Part shown: positions 1-9,456 of the stretch, in pieces
Position numbering within the stretch: the stretch's first letter is position 1
How the letters are laid out: every line of letters starts with the position of its first letter
Assembly: GCA_001695595.3 (NCBI GenBank)
Contig: MBPM02000008.1
Location: forward strand, 558,001 to 622,000
Reading direction: 5' to 3'
DNA: 64,000 bases
Origin: Plasmopara viticola
Taxonomy: Eukaryota; Oomycota; Peronosporomycetes; Peronosporales; Peronosporaceae
Notes under the pieces: generated by a model
The model's input: the letters and a program-made list of their open reading frames with translations, nothing else
The model's database searches: none
Told to the model about the DNA's origin: nothing
Translations under genes and position numbers: made by a program

Positions 1-1390
1 TCAGTTTTTACCATCGTCGATTTTTTTTTGGGAAGGCCGCGCACAATAATCCTTTCACAAGCGTACCATATCGAGTCAGATCACGCTGTGTAACAAGCGA
101 TCGTTCACTCAAATTCGTCTAAGCCTTCGTCACTAAAAATCATACGCAAGTATTGTCTGCAATAATAAAATTACGATCAATAGTGTTTGCCGCTTCGTTC
201 TTTTTGTTGCGAGCAAGCTTGCACTGCTCGCCGTTGCCCTTTACGAAGTTCAACATTCTATATGACTATGGCTTTGTCTTCTAATTTTTATATTCTTTTC
301 ACCAAGGATGTTCTTTGATATGATGTCTTGCTTAGGATTCCCGCCTTTCGCACATGATTGTATGGTCTTTTAGGTGTTGGTCTAGATGTCGATTTCGAAT
401 GAGCCCCCATGAGTACCCATCAGCTACCACAATGGTAATCCATCGGCTAATTTCATTTCGATGTCTATTCATTCTCTGAGTAATTCACCTATTATACCTG
501 AGTCACATACTTTTACCAATATTCAATATATAAGAAGGTGTGGTACGATAGAGGACCTGCATGATATAGTGGTGAATATAAATAAGTAGGAATGAGTTGC
601 AAAACGTGGTGACTATAAAAAAATAGGATGAAGTCGCAAATGTGGTGACTCTTATATATAGAGTTACTGTAGTCAACTGTCATTGCGTGGAAGCTGACCC
701 ATGGTAATCCATGGTGACTCATTCGATTCTAATATATATCTTCAACCATTCGTTGTACAAACACCGACTTTTATGCTTTCGTTGGTATATACTACCTCTG
801 TTACGTTCAAAAGTGGTTGGTTCATGTTTTAAGGTGTCTTCAGTTTAAAAGAGCCGCTAACCAGCCCCCCCTTTTTCGCCAAGTCCTTAACGCAGTACGC
901 CTAAGCTATAATAAGGATCTATGATTGGCTGGAGCGAACACCAAAGGATTTGAATGTTCCGTAGAATATCGAACATTCGCAATGCAAAAAACCTTGCACG
1001 TATGGAAGCTGATATTTTGACAACGATCGGGACAGAAAATCACTGTTTTTTTAAGCACTTAGCAAATTTAATTTTGCATGAACGAGCAATCAATTAAGCA
1101 CTAGGAGATCAAGCAGAGTGTCTTCAAACCTTAGACTGTCCACGTATGGAAGGAAGCAGATAAATTGATAACGATCGCGACAGAAGATCGTTGTTCTAAA
1201 AAGCAGATTTACAATACGTGAAAAATATCACGCACCCAGGAATACGAAGGCGGCTCTCAGATCGCAGCAGTATACCATCCAATTTTGAAGAAAGCTAAGA
1301 TCGTCGAATTGAGGAGGATATTTAATTTTCATGTCGTATGTATCCTTTTTTGCTTCTCAGTCATAAAGTTTTTGGTGAGGAGAAATATGG
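1..1390. other. Gene-free AT-rich DNA
   Basis: No convincing coding region is seen on either strand. The stretch has short A/T runs and many stop codons in all frames. It contains one fragment of a dispersed repeat, listed separately at 851-962. Confidence 0.5.
851..962 (+). repeat. Fragment of dispersed repeat, end of a TIR-like family
   Basis: It starts with GAGCCGCTAACCAGCCCCCC and ends near GGATTTGAATGTTCC. The same two blocks recur in reverse complement at about 9370-9457 (GGGCTGGTTAGCGGCTC and a block matching ATCTATGATTGGCTGGAGCG). The start block alone also recurs at 8475. It is therefore one end of a repeat family with at least three occurrences in this window. The family was not identified. 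Confidence 0.5.
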
Positions 1391-1735
1391 CTGGAGCTAT
1401 ATTGCGCGGTCTATGGTGAAGGCAGCGTATTTCCCGTGAAGATCGCACGCGATGCGTAGGTGGGTGCACTGCGGGAGGCCACTTTCGATAAAAAGCGATA
1501 CAAAGAGCGCTACAGCTTTGACGCAAGCACGTTGACGCTGTACTTGGCAAGGAAGAAACGCAAGTGATTGTATGACGATCACCGTGTGACGACCTTCTTG
1601 CAAGCTGTCAAAAGCGCTGAAAATGACGAAATGCGACTGACGTGGATTCTCGGCGAAGATTACTTCGGCGCGGATTTTCAGCTCGGAGAAGAAGAGATCC
1701 ACGTCTTGGTGGAGCTCCCAGTTTTAAAATCTCAT
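1391..1735 (+). pseudogene. Crinkler (CRN) effector N-terminal region, broken
   Basis: One frame reads through a CRN-type N-terminal module. An opening like LELYCAVYGE is followed by LTLYLARK, which corresponds to the LxLFLAK translocation motif. After it comes a WILGEDYF block ending in HVLVELP, which matches the conserved HVLVxxP motif that closes the CRN N-terminal domain. The frame is interrupted by TAG at 1457 and TGA at 1565, and no in-frame start codon is visible at the front. No CRN C-terminal domain is recognisable downstream. CRN proteins are secreted into host cells and usually act in the nucleus. This copy should not make a full protein. Family assignment is by motif and is fairly sure; the 3' limit is uncertain. 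Confidence 0.72.
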
Positions 1736-1890
1736 CGCGTCAATATGGCGAACCTGACCCCAGATTGGCCAAGTACGAGTGTAAGTATTCGCTGTATATT
1801 TTCTGAAATGGCTGTTGCTAACCTCGCTTCTGCAGAACAGTGCGCAGAGGATGGGTTAGCAAGTCACAATAGTCTTTACTCATCGTTTTT

Positions 1891-1923
1891 ATGGGCCTTG
1901 CCCATATTATGGGCCTTGCCCAT
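1891..1923. repeat. Tandem pair of 15 bp palindromic units
   Basis: ATGGGCCTTGCCCAT occurs at 1891-1905 and again at 1909-1923, separated by ATT. Each unit is itself an inverted repeat with a three-base centre. It lies just downstream of the CRN remnant. Confidence 0.85.
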
Positions 1924-2266
1924 ATGGAAAAGACTTTTTCGACGAAAGGATGTCTGGAAGCTTTTGGCCGTTCGCTCCTGTGTGTGGTCTCTTTCGTCAA
2001 AGGATCGATCATTGGATTCATTGTGAACAAAATGATGTCATCTTAAAAAGCGCATTTTGATGACGTTCATGATTTTCAATGAAGTGTACTAGAAAAAAGA
2101 GAACTGCGCTTCTTTATTTTGCTGAAAATCAACAACAAGTTGCGCTTCAAGCACCACATTGACCCCCGACGTATGGCAATAATCGATCGTCTGATAAAAA
2201 CATTTATCATTTACGCCAATACATCTCCATTTTTTTTCTGTACGGTAGCGCACCAACTTATGCTAT

Positions 2267-2432
2267 ATCGTCCGCTCTTCCTTCGCATATAAGAGCAACG
2301 AGCGTACGCTTAGAGACAACGATGTCGTAAATTCTCGTGTCTAGTACAGAGACAGCGATGATGTATGATGTCGTACATTTTCCTTAACTTTGAAGGTCCG
2401 TTGCTCTTATATGCGGAGGAAGAGCGGACGAT
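2267..2432. repeat. 34 bp inverted repeat, MITE-like or cruciform
   Basis: The left arm at 2267-2300 and the right arm at 2399-2432 are reverse complements over 34 bp with one mismatch. The core is CCGCTCTTCC..CGCATATAAGAG. The spacer is 98 bp. No clear target-site duplication was found, so it may be a small TIR element or a relic of a local inverted duplication. Confidence 0.75.
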
Positions 2433-2526
2433 GTGACATGTATTAAACAGTCCATTTTCTGGCGTCCAATGCAAATCAAGAAAAAATTTGTGCAACTAAA
2501 TGGCAAAAGCTGATAAGCTATGGAAG

Positions 2527-3132
2527 TCACGCATCAGAATGACCACCACTACAACAAGAGCCACCCAAAACCTTATTCTCATCTTCGATGTCAACCTCCG
2601 TCAGAATGACTCGTAATTTGTTGGATTGATCGTCACTGAATATATTATGCGGAAGAATACTTGTTTTAAGTACTTCGTCGTCGTGGATACGATGCGTTGT
2701 ACGCTTGTTGAGATTCTTGAGTACATTCCATTTATTCATGCTTAAGTACTCCAGCAACGCCAACGTCGCTAAAAGTCGCCTTTCTTCGTATGAAACGCCC
2801 ACGAAGCATGATCATTTGCATAAAAAGACATTACCAATCGTTTAAATACCCTATTTGTGGTCAAAATCGGACAAGACGGCGAGGTTATGTGCCACCGCAT
2901 CCAAGAAATTCCGGCATGTGGCTTCTGTGCTCATGTTCTCGTACCGAAGTTGTTGCTTTATCGATGCAGCTAATTGTAGTGAAAGGTTTACCAAGACGTA
3001 ATACTTCTTTTCGCCGAGACCAATAGCCGACCCAAAAAAAATTTTGTCGTCAATCTTCCACTATGAAAACATCTTCTTGTACGTGGTGTCCGTGACTCCT
3101 CGCAGTCGTTCTCCCACGCAAAGTACAGCGTC
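2527..3132 (-). pseudogene. Broken unknown protein-coding gene
   Basis: A single frame on the minus strand runs from about 3132 to a TGA near 2527. It gives protein-like composition interrupted by stop codons. The first block includes GERLRGVTDTTYKKM and KIFFGSAIGLGEKKYYVLVN. A second block begins near 2802 with YEERRLLATLALLEYL and ends with a Gly/Cys-rich tail (GGSCCSGG). TAG codons fall after the first short segment and again before the second block, and the roughly 60 bp between them carries further stops. An intron with weak signals cannot be excluded for the second gap, but the first stop has no obvious splice solution. The family was not recognised. Confidence 0.4.
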
Positions 3133-3428
3133 AAAGTCGCTGCATACGCCTTAACACGATTACTCACGAGCTTTACTTTTTTAGCCTATCCGAGCAAAAA
3201 CAGTATATAATTCTATTGAAAAGAAAACCGAACGATAATCCGCTTATGTGACAAGATCATACAATGCTCTGACACAGACATCATAAGAATTAAATCATAT
3301 AGGTTATACAAAGATGCAAAAGCAGACTTACCAGTGTTTCGCGCGGTGAAAGTTGTAATTACTTTTTCTATTTTTGCAGAGTATCAAATGGTAACTGCTT
3401 ATCGCATATTTTATCAAAGCCCGCGCTT

Positions 3429-3752
3429 ATGTGGTATAATGATCAGTTTTATATAATTACAAATGACCCGGTAGAGATGATCACAGTGGCAATTCTTTTT
3501 TTACGCGATGAAAAGAGCTACCAATTTGCCCGTAATTTGAAATGCGATATGACAACATTTCGCGTCAAAGCCTACAACAATGAGGCGACCCAAGCTACGC
3601 ACGAAGAGATGAGTACTAAATTCTACAAGACGAGTCTTGAGTACACTACTAATTCGATCGCCTCGCTACTCTCTTGGAGTTCTACCATTGGGGGCACTGC
3701 AAGGTTTAATGTCAAAAGTGCACTTCGTGAGAACTCCGTACCGTACCGGTAG
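3429..3752 (+). CDS. Hypothetical 107-residue ORF, low support
   Basis: An ATG-initiated open frame of 107 codons with mixed composition and no recognised motif, signal peptide or membrane segment. It lies in otherwise decayed DNA just upstream of a run of about 16 A residues (from 3860). It may be a chance ORF or a remnant. It is listed because it is among the longer ATG frames in the region. Confidence 0.18.
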   Translation: MWYNDQFYIITNDPVEMITVAILFLRDEKSYQFARNLKCDMTTFRVKAYNNEATQATHEEMSTKFYKTSLEYTTNSIASLLSWSSTIGGTARFNVKSALRENSVPYR

Positions 3753-4228
3753 CTTTTATGCAAAAACGACAGTTCGCCTGCTACTTTTATGTACTCGTGC
3801 ATGTTCCATTACTTACACTTACAGTATAAGGCATATGGAGTCTTGTAAAATTGTCGCGAAAAAAAAAAAAAAAACACTGTCATTTCGCTTTCTAATAGCC
3901 TTTTTATTTTAATATAACCAATCATGGGAGATGGTGGCCTAGCAGCCTTGCTTTCTCAAGTAATTTAAGCAGCAATACGCGATATATGTAGAACGAAGCC
4001 TTGAGCTGAAGAATATGAATTGCTCTTGTTTTACTAAAATTTAAACTTCTTTAGCAAGGCTACCTCCAATAAAAAATGATTCAATATTAACGAGTACATT
4101 TTGTACTAGTTTTTTTGTCACCCTTAATAAAGGAACAAGAATATCAATGCGAAATCGATCATCGTGAACGTGCGTCATTCCTTAATTCGACAGCTCCAAT
4201 CAACACCCTTTGACAATCTCGCGTTGCC

Positions 4229-5323
4229 ATGATCGTCTTTCCAGTGCTTGTCGGAATTTCAGTTTTCAGTACTGGCATCGTTGCAATCCCTGAGGCGTGT
4301 AAAGGAGTTTGCACGAACGCACACGACCCATCGATTATCCGTCGAGACGATGGCACGTACTTTCGTTTTTCAACCGGCAGTAAAATTGCCATCCACACCG
4401 CTCCAGACATTTCTGGTCCTTGGGAGCATCAAGGCTCCGTGTTGCAATCCAATTCGATCATCAAATTGGCAGGCAACGATGATCTTTGGGTAACACGCTC
4501 GCTAAGGCCGCTATCAAAAATCACACTAATGCTTCTTTTTGTGCTTAGGCACCGGATGTGAGCAAGGTGGGGGACACGTACTACCTGTACTACTCGGTCA
4601 GCGCTTTTGGAAAACAAGACTCGGCTATTGGCTTAGCACGTTCAAAGACGATGGAAGTTGGCTCGTGGGTTGATGCTGGCAGCACTGGTGTCGAGAGCGA
4701 TGCTTCGAAAAGCTACAACGCCATTGACCCGAATCTCATTCGGGCTGGGAGTCAATACTACCTCAATTTTGGAAGCTTTTGGCAAGGGTTGCACCAGACA
4801 ACAATGGCGTCAGTCCCTGCAAAGAGTGCGCAAGGAGAAGCCTATCAAATTGTCTCGACCGCAAACAATGAGGTGGTCGAGGCAGCATATGAGTTTGCGC
4901 ACAATTCCTACTACTATCTCTTTTTTTCCAAGGGTGCGTGTTGCAATTATGTCGCTAATCGACCACCAAAGGGAAAGGAATATCGGATTCTTGTCTGTCG
5001 CTCAAAAAGCCCCACTGGAGGCTTTGTGGACAAGGAAGGCAACGATTGTCGCAAAGACGGTGGGACTGTCGTCCTCCAGTCGCACGACTTTGTCTACGGT
5101 CCGGGAGGCCAAGGGGTTTACAACGACCCAACGAATGGCCCGGTCTTATACTATCACTACGGTACGCTTGCTTTTATATTACAACGAAAAGCGGTGTAGC
5201 TCACATGACGTTTACCTTGCAGTCGATACTAGACAAGGCTATGCGGACGGCAAGAAACTCTTTGGCTGGAACAAACTTGACTTTTCGAGTGACTGGCCGG
5301 TTGTCAAGCCCCCTCAAGCTTAG
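4229..5323 (+). CDS. Secreted GH43 endo-1,5-alpha-L-arabinanase (3 exons)
   Basis: Joined exons 4229-4489, 4549-5161 and 5223-5323 give 324 residues; the introns are 59 and 61 bp. A hydrophobic start (about residues 1-20) reads as a signal peptide, so the enzyme is probably secreted. It would cleave alpha-1,5-linked arabinan side chains of pectin. Family marks of a five-bladed GH43 arabinanase are seen: HDPSII with the general-base Asp at about D33, AIDPNLIR with the pKa-modulating Asp at about D147, and VVEAAYEF with the acid Glu at about E198. DDLWAPDVS spans the first splice junction, which supports that intron. The protein ends soon after the last blade with no carbohydrate-binding module. 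It converges on the ankyrin/F-box gene 88 bp away. Function is well supported; secretion is inferred from the N-terminus. Confidence 0.88.
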
Positions 5324-5411
5324 TCGAATCCACTTTAAGTTTGAATAAATGTGTCAAGTCGTGATATCTTTTTTAAAAGGGCTTGCTACAATTAATAAAG
5401 CGACTCAGATC

Positions 5412-6429
5412 TTATACACCAGTAGTATATGCAGTCTGTGGCCGTAGCTGATCTCGATACCGTGGGCGATCACTCTCTTTAGCACTCAGTGATATTCTTT
5501 GGTCACAACTATAGGGACGTTGAGTCAGGGTTCTTGAAAGGTTTAAGACCATTTGAGGTACACTGCCAACTCCCATTGTCGCATGAAGCAGCAATCCCCA
5601 CCGTGAGACACCAAATTTCTTCCATAACGAAGGATTGTCAGCAGCTCGATGCCACTTGTAGGAAACTTGTGAAGCAAAGCCAAGGCTTTTAAGATCTAAA
5701 AACGACATGACTCGTTCACGAAGCTTTTGCGATAGAATGGCTTCATTACGCGGAAATGACGTTCCTTGATGAGATTGCGCACCTAACGTCCGCTCAGCTT
5801 GATCATTTCCTACTGCAAACTCATCTAATGTTTTTGTATCTTGCGTTTCTTCCTCGGCGACATCACCGTAACAATTTCTTGCGTTAAGATCGCACTCTTG
5901 CTGGATCAATAGACGAACAAGTCGATAGTTCCCTTTGCGCGCAGCGTAAAAGATTGGCGTGTCTTCATCTTTCGTTTGTGCATTAATGTTCGCTCCACGA
6001 TTCAATAAGCACTCGGCAACATGAACATGGCCATTGAAGCTCGCGAGATGCAAAGGAGTTTCCATTGCGTCGGTACGAATGTCAACGGGCCATCCAAAGT
6101 CCAGCAACAATTGCAGAATGCTTAAGTGACCGCGAGCCGCAGCATGATGCAGTGGCGAAAATCCAAGCTATCATTCAAAAAAACAAGTCATTGTTGCTAT
6201 CGCTAAGGATTCTATCTAAAATCACACTTACGAAACCTTGACATCGATCCTTATCAATAATACCTTGGTGAAGCAAAAGAAAAGCAGCACGTTCATTGCC
6301 CTTCTCACTTGCAATCAGTAGCTGCTCATTGAGTCGATCACTCTCGATCCGCAGCAGATTCGTTAGCTGATGTGTTCCATCCTCCATCTCATTCCTACGA
6401 CGACTGAAGGACTTGTTGCTCGACTCCAT
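5412..6429 (-). CDS. Ankyrin-repeat protein with C-terminal F-box (2 exons)
   Basis: Exons 6232-6429 and 5412-6167 on the minus strand give 317 residues; the intron is 64 bp with a GTAAGT donor. The upstream in-frame codons have no ATG, so the start at 6429 is preferred; another Met lies 14 codons further in. Residues about 40-175 hold ankyrin repeats (GFSPLHHAAARGHLSILQLL, ETPLHLASFNGHVHVAECLL, DTPIFYAARKGNYRLVRLL). After an acidic linker, an F-box-like segment follows (LRERVMSFLDLKSLGFASQV then WHRAADNPSLWKKF). F-box proteins recruit substrates to SCF ubiquitin ligases by binding SKP1, and the ankyrins would be the substrate-binding part. That role is inferred from domains. It shares a 155 bp divergent promoter region with NDUFB9. 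Confidence 0.85.
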
Positions 6430-6584
6430 GATTATAGTCTTTATGCACCGCTTCAAGATTCAAACTCCAAGCAACATTGTAACAAATGTTGCTGTACGCA
6501 AGTTGTACTGTATATGCAACTTAAAAAACTCCAAATGTTGCTTAAACGTAATATTCAAGTGTGCGGTTGAAAAGACCGGTGACG

Positions 6585-7158
6585 ATGGTGAAGCCCGTGG
6601 TTAATGCCAACATGAACAAGACGTTCCGCGAGGTCGTTGGGCGCTACGTCGGTGTGCCGCCACAACTTTCACACAAACAAAAGGTCCAGCGTTTGTATAA
6701 GAAGTCGCTGAAGACGCTAGAGTCGTGGGTCATCGACCGCCGCCTATGGAATGACGAGGCCACCAAGATTCGCGCCGAGTTTGATGCCAATGGCAAGCTC
6801 GATCCCCAGTCGGGGTACGTTCCGTATCGATATTTGTATCAATACCGTCTTCGTACTGACACTTACGCTATGTTTTGACATTTGGGGACTTCATACTAGG
6901 CTGGCCAAGCGTCTAGTGCGTGAAGCGCAGGATAAGGTGGACCACTACACGCACCCGGACCGCTACATTTTCAACTATATGCCCGGTGGCAGTCTCTTCA
7001 TGCGCAACGCTCCCATTCCATTGGACGTGTGCTTTCCAGACGGGATGATCCCTGATGACGTTGAAGTGTCGCCATTGGAAGGCATTAACATCGATATGAC
7101 GCCTCTTCCAGCTAAAGAGACGGTCTTTGTCGATTTTTCAAAAAAGGGCTACGACTAA
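6585..7158 (+). CDS. NDUFB9: Mitochondrial complex I subunit NDUFB9 (B22), LYR family (2 exons)
   Basis: Exons 6585-6814 and 6900-7158 give 162 residues; the 85 bp intron interrupts codon 77. The first ATG is at 6585. The N-terminal LYR-type motif reads VQRLYKKSLKTLESWV (about residues 34-49). After the splice the family continues with the HPDRYIFNYMPGGS region. NDUFB9 is an accessory subunit of NADH:ubiquinone oxidoreductase in the inner mitochondrial membrane; it docks the acyl carrier protein through the LYR motif. Human NDUFB9 is of similar size (about 179 residues). It is convergent with the next gene (75 bp apart) and divergent from the ankyrin/F-box gene. Confidence 0.9.
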
Positions 7159-7233
7159 ACTCGCAATAATGTGACAATGTGAAAATTGAATTAAATTGGA
7201 CGTTATAACCATGTTAAAAAAAACTTTTTTGCA

Positions 7234-7907
7234 TTAGGAGAAGTCAAGCTGATCGCAGATGCGGGACTTGGAGACGGAGGTATTCAATCCAAAGTCGCGA
7301 TAATGAAAACCATTAAACGAATTCGTAAAGGTGTTTGGACGACCAAGCCGCGCAGCATCAAGCTTTAATTGAGCTTTGTCGGCGCCAATGTCTCGGTAGC
7401 TAGTAGCGTACAAAGGATGCTGATCTTGAGGATCCGTAATCGCCTTGACGTCAATAGGCTTGGGCATAAGACTCTCTGGTCGAATTGCACAATCTCTTGG
7501 CGCAACTACGTCAATCTTTCGAATAGTCACGAGACCAGAAGCTTCTACCTCTTTCGTATAGAAAAAGAGACACGTTAGTTTTGATAAAGTACGCCGCTCG
7601 ATTCAAATTAATTCCCACCTTTAGATATTGTATGTTTGTCCATCCGCTGACTCAATTTGCTGCGTTTTTGTGCTTCATACCCTTCTCCAAGAGCCCCCGA
7701 TGTCGTCTGGTACATGAAGTCAGTCAATGCGTTTGCAGTCTGCGGTACTCTGTCTCTGACTTGATTGCTAATTCCGCTATTCCACACTTGAGGAGCATTA
7801 AATGTCACCTTTTCATTCAAATCAATGCCAACATTTGCAGAGCTCGTTGTCATAAATGGATTGCTTGTTTGCCGTGTGTGGTGGACAGAAGAGCCTCGTG
7901 ACACCAT
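7234..7907 (-). CDS. PIERCE-like ciliary microtubule inner protein (2 exons)
   Basis: Exons 7619-7907 and 7234-7550 on the minus strand give 201 residues; the 68 bp intron contains an ACTAAC branch-like sequence. The C-terminal half carries HPLYATSYRDIG and, near the end, FTNSFNGFHYRDFGLNTSVS followed by KSRICDQLDF. This resembles the small Piercer-of-microtubule-wall proteins (C9orf116/C15orf65 type) found inside axonemal doublet microtubules. The N-terminal half has no recognised domain. The role in flagellar axonemes is inferred from this short motif, which I compared from memory. If right, it supports a zoospore-forming organism. Confidence 0.6.
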
Positions 7908-8474
7908 GTTAGAAGCAATGCCAACAACTATCTTCGAAAAACTTTTGAAATGGCCTTCGCGTTCAGATTATGTATTAATAGACTTCATTTTGATGCAAAG
8001 AAATAATATATTTTAAGATGATACCAGGGTTACGTGGTGTACTTATTAGGACATAAATATCGGTACCGCATCTGAAATTTACATATTCCGCAGTGTTCAG
8101 TCGACTTCATTATCTGTAAAAAAGACGATGAGCATGCAACTAGATAAAGTTGCTACGCCACATTGTTCAATGCCATAAAAGCCCTGGATTCCGTTGAAGG
8201 CAAGAATGCGCAGAATACTAAAAAAGGCAATTAAGGCTTTAAATTTGAAGACGCTCCAGATCTTTGCTCTCGCATCTCGACCTGTCATCACTAGAAAAAA
8301 AATTTTGCGAGAAGAACGACCGATACGAGATCAAGGTTGCAGCTAAAGTGTAGGCAAAAAGTTGCAGAGCACTTGAACCAAGCAGCACAGCTGAAGCGAG
8401 ACTTTTTTTTCTCAACTGTGATTTTAGTAGCCATGCACGTCAAGCAAAATACGGGGCTATTATATTATAAAAAA

Positions 8475-9456
8475 AGCCGCTAACCAGCCCCCCCTCCTTT
8501 TCGCTAACCAGCCTACCCCCTCAATCCAGCACCTCCATTCTAAACATTTTAATTCTTGAAGGAAAAAGCATTTTACAATAACCAACCCCTCTACGCACAC
8601 GCTTAGCATCGCATTAAGCGCTTCGAAAAATGTGTAGTACAATATTGGCTGGTAAATATTTGCTGTGCATCTTATATGGCGCCTGCTGTCCCGAGCACGA
8701 ACAAAATCGTATATGAACGCATTGAAAACTTTGGCAAATTTGCAAAGTCGGGCAGTGTGAGTTGCAAATTGTGAAATGCTTTATTCCACGCAGTGCTAAG
8801 CAATGATCCGCGCCTATACTTCACACTGGTTTGTGTACTGGTTTCTGCTTTGAATCAAAAGGATCCTTATTTGCGGCATCCCTACCAATCGTAGTTGGCG
8901 TTCATTTTGCCCGGATTGTCAATTTATGGTCCGGAGATAAGGCTGCTTTAGCCCTTAGGCGACTAGCCACAAACAATCAGATCGTTCCAACTTTTTGGTG
9001 CGCACATACCAACGTAGCTAATGCCTCAGTAGAATTCCATGCAGCATTAACTTGTTCAAAAATGCTTAATCTCTCAATTGCATTGTTAAGCTGAGTCGTT
9101 AATTTCATAAATGTAGACGTGTCAAATTCCACGAAGCGAGTCGGGTATGAAAAGCAAAGACTGCAGCAATGTAGAAATTACTTTTCTTCCGATGCGCCAA
9201 ACAACAGAATGAAGCCAAAAGTACAAAAAAAAGCGCAAGCTTATTTTTGACATGAGCGAAAGACCTCGTGATGCCCCCTGCTTCCGAGTGAAACGAGCAT
9301 GATATCTGGTAAACACCGCATAAGTATAAATAGTGATAACTACTATTTCCGGGAGATTTCCCTCCTACAGAACATTTAAATCCAATGGCGTTCGCTCCAG
9401 CCAATCATAGATCTTAATCATATACTCCATCAAGGAGGAAGGGCTGGTTAGCGGCT
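8475..9456. mobile_element. Putative TIR-bearing non-autonomous element, 982 bp
   Basis: The left end at 8475-8499 (AGCCGCTAACCAGCCCCCCC..) matches the reverse complement of the right end at 9432-9456 (AAGGAGGAAGGGCTGGTTAG..) over about 25 bp with few mismatches. The inner right part (about 9370-9430) is shared with the repeat fragment at 851-962, which shows the sequence is dispersed. No transposase is recognised inside; the longest frame (8831-9094) has no known motif. No flanking target-site duplication was seen, so the boundaries are provisional. Confidence 0.45.

Noticed and set aside
3860..3875. Run of A residues as a retroposon poly(A) tail
   Set aside because: No target-site duplication or retroposon body was found upstream.
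4429..4617. Antisense frames over the GH43 first intron
   Set aside because: The plus-strand GH43 motifs and splice signals explain the region.
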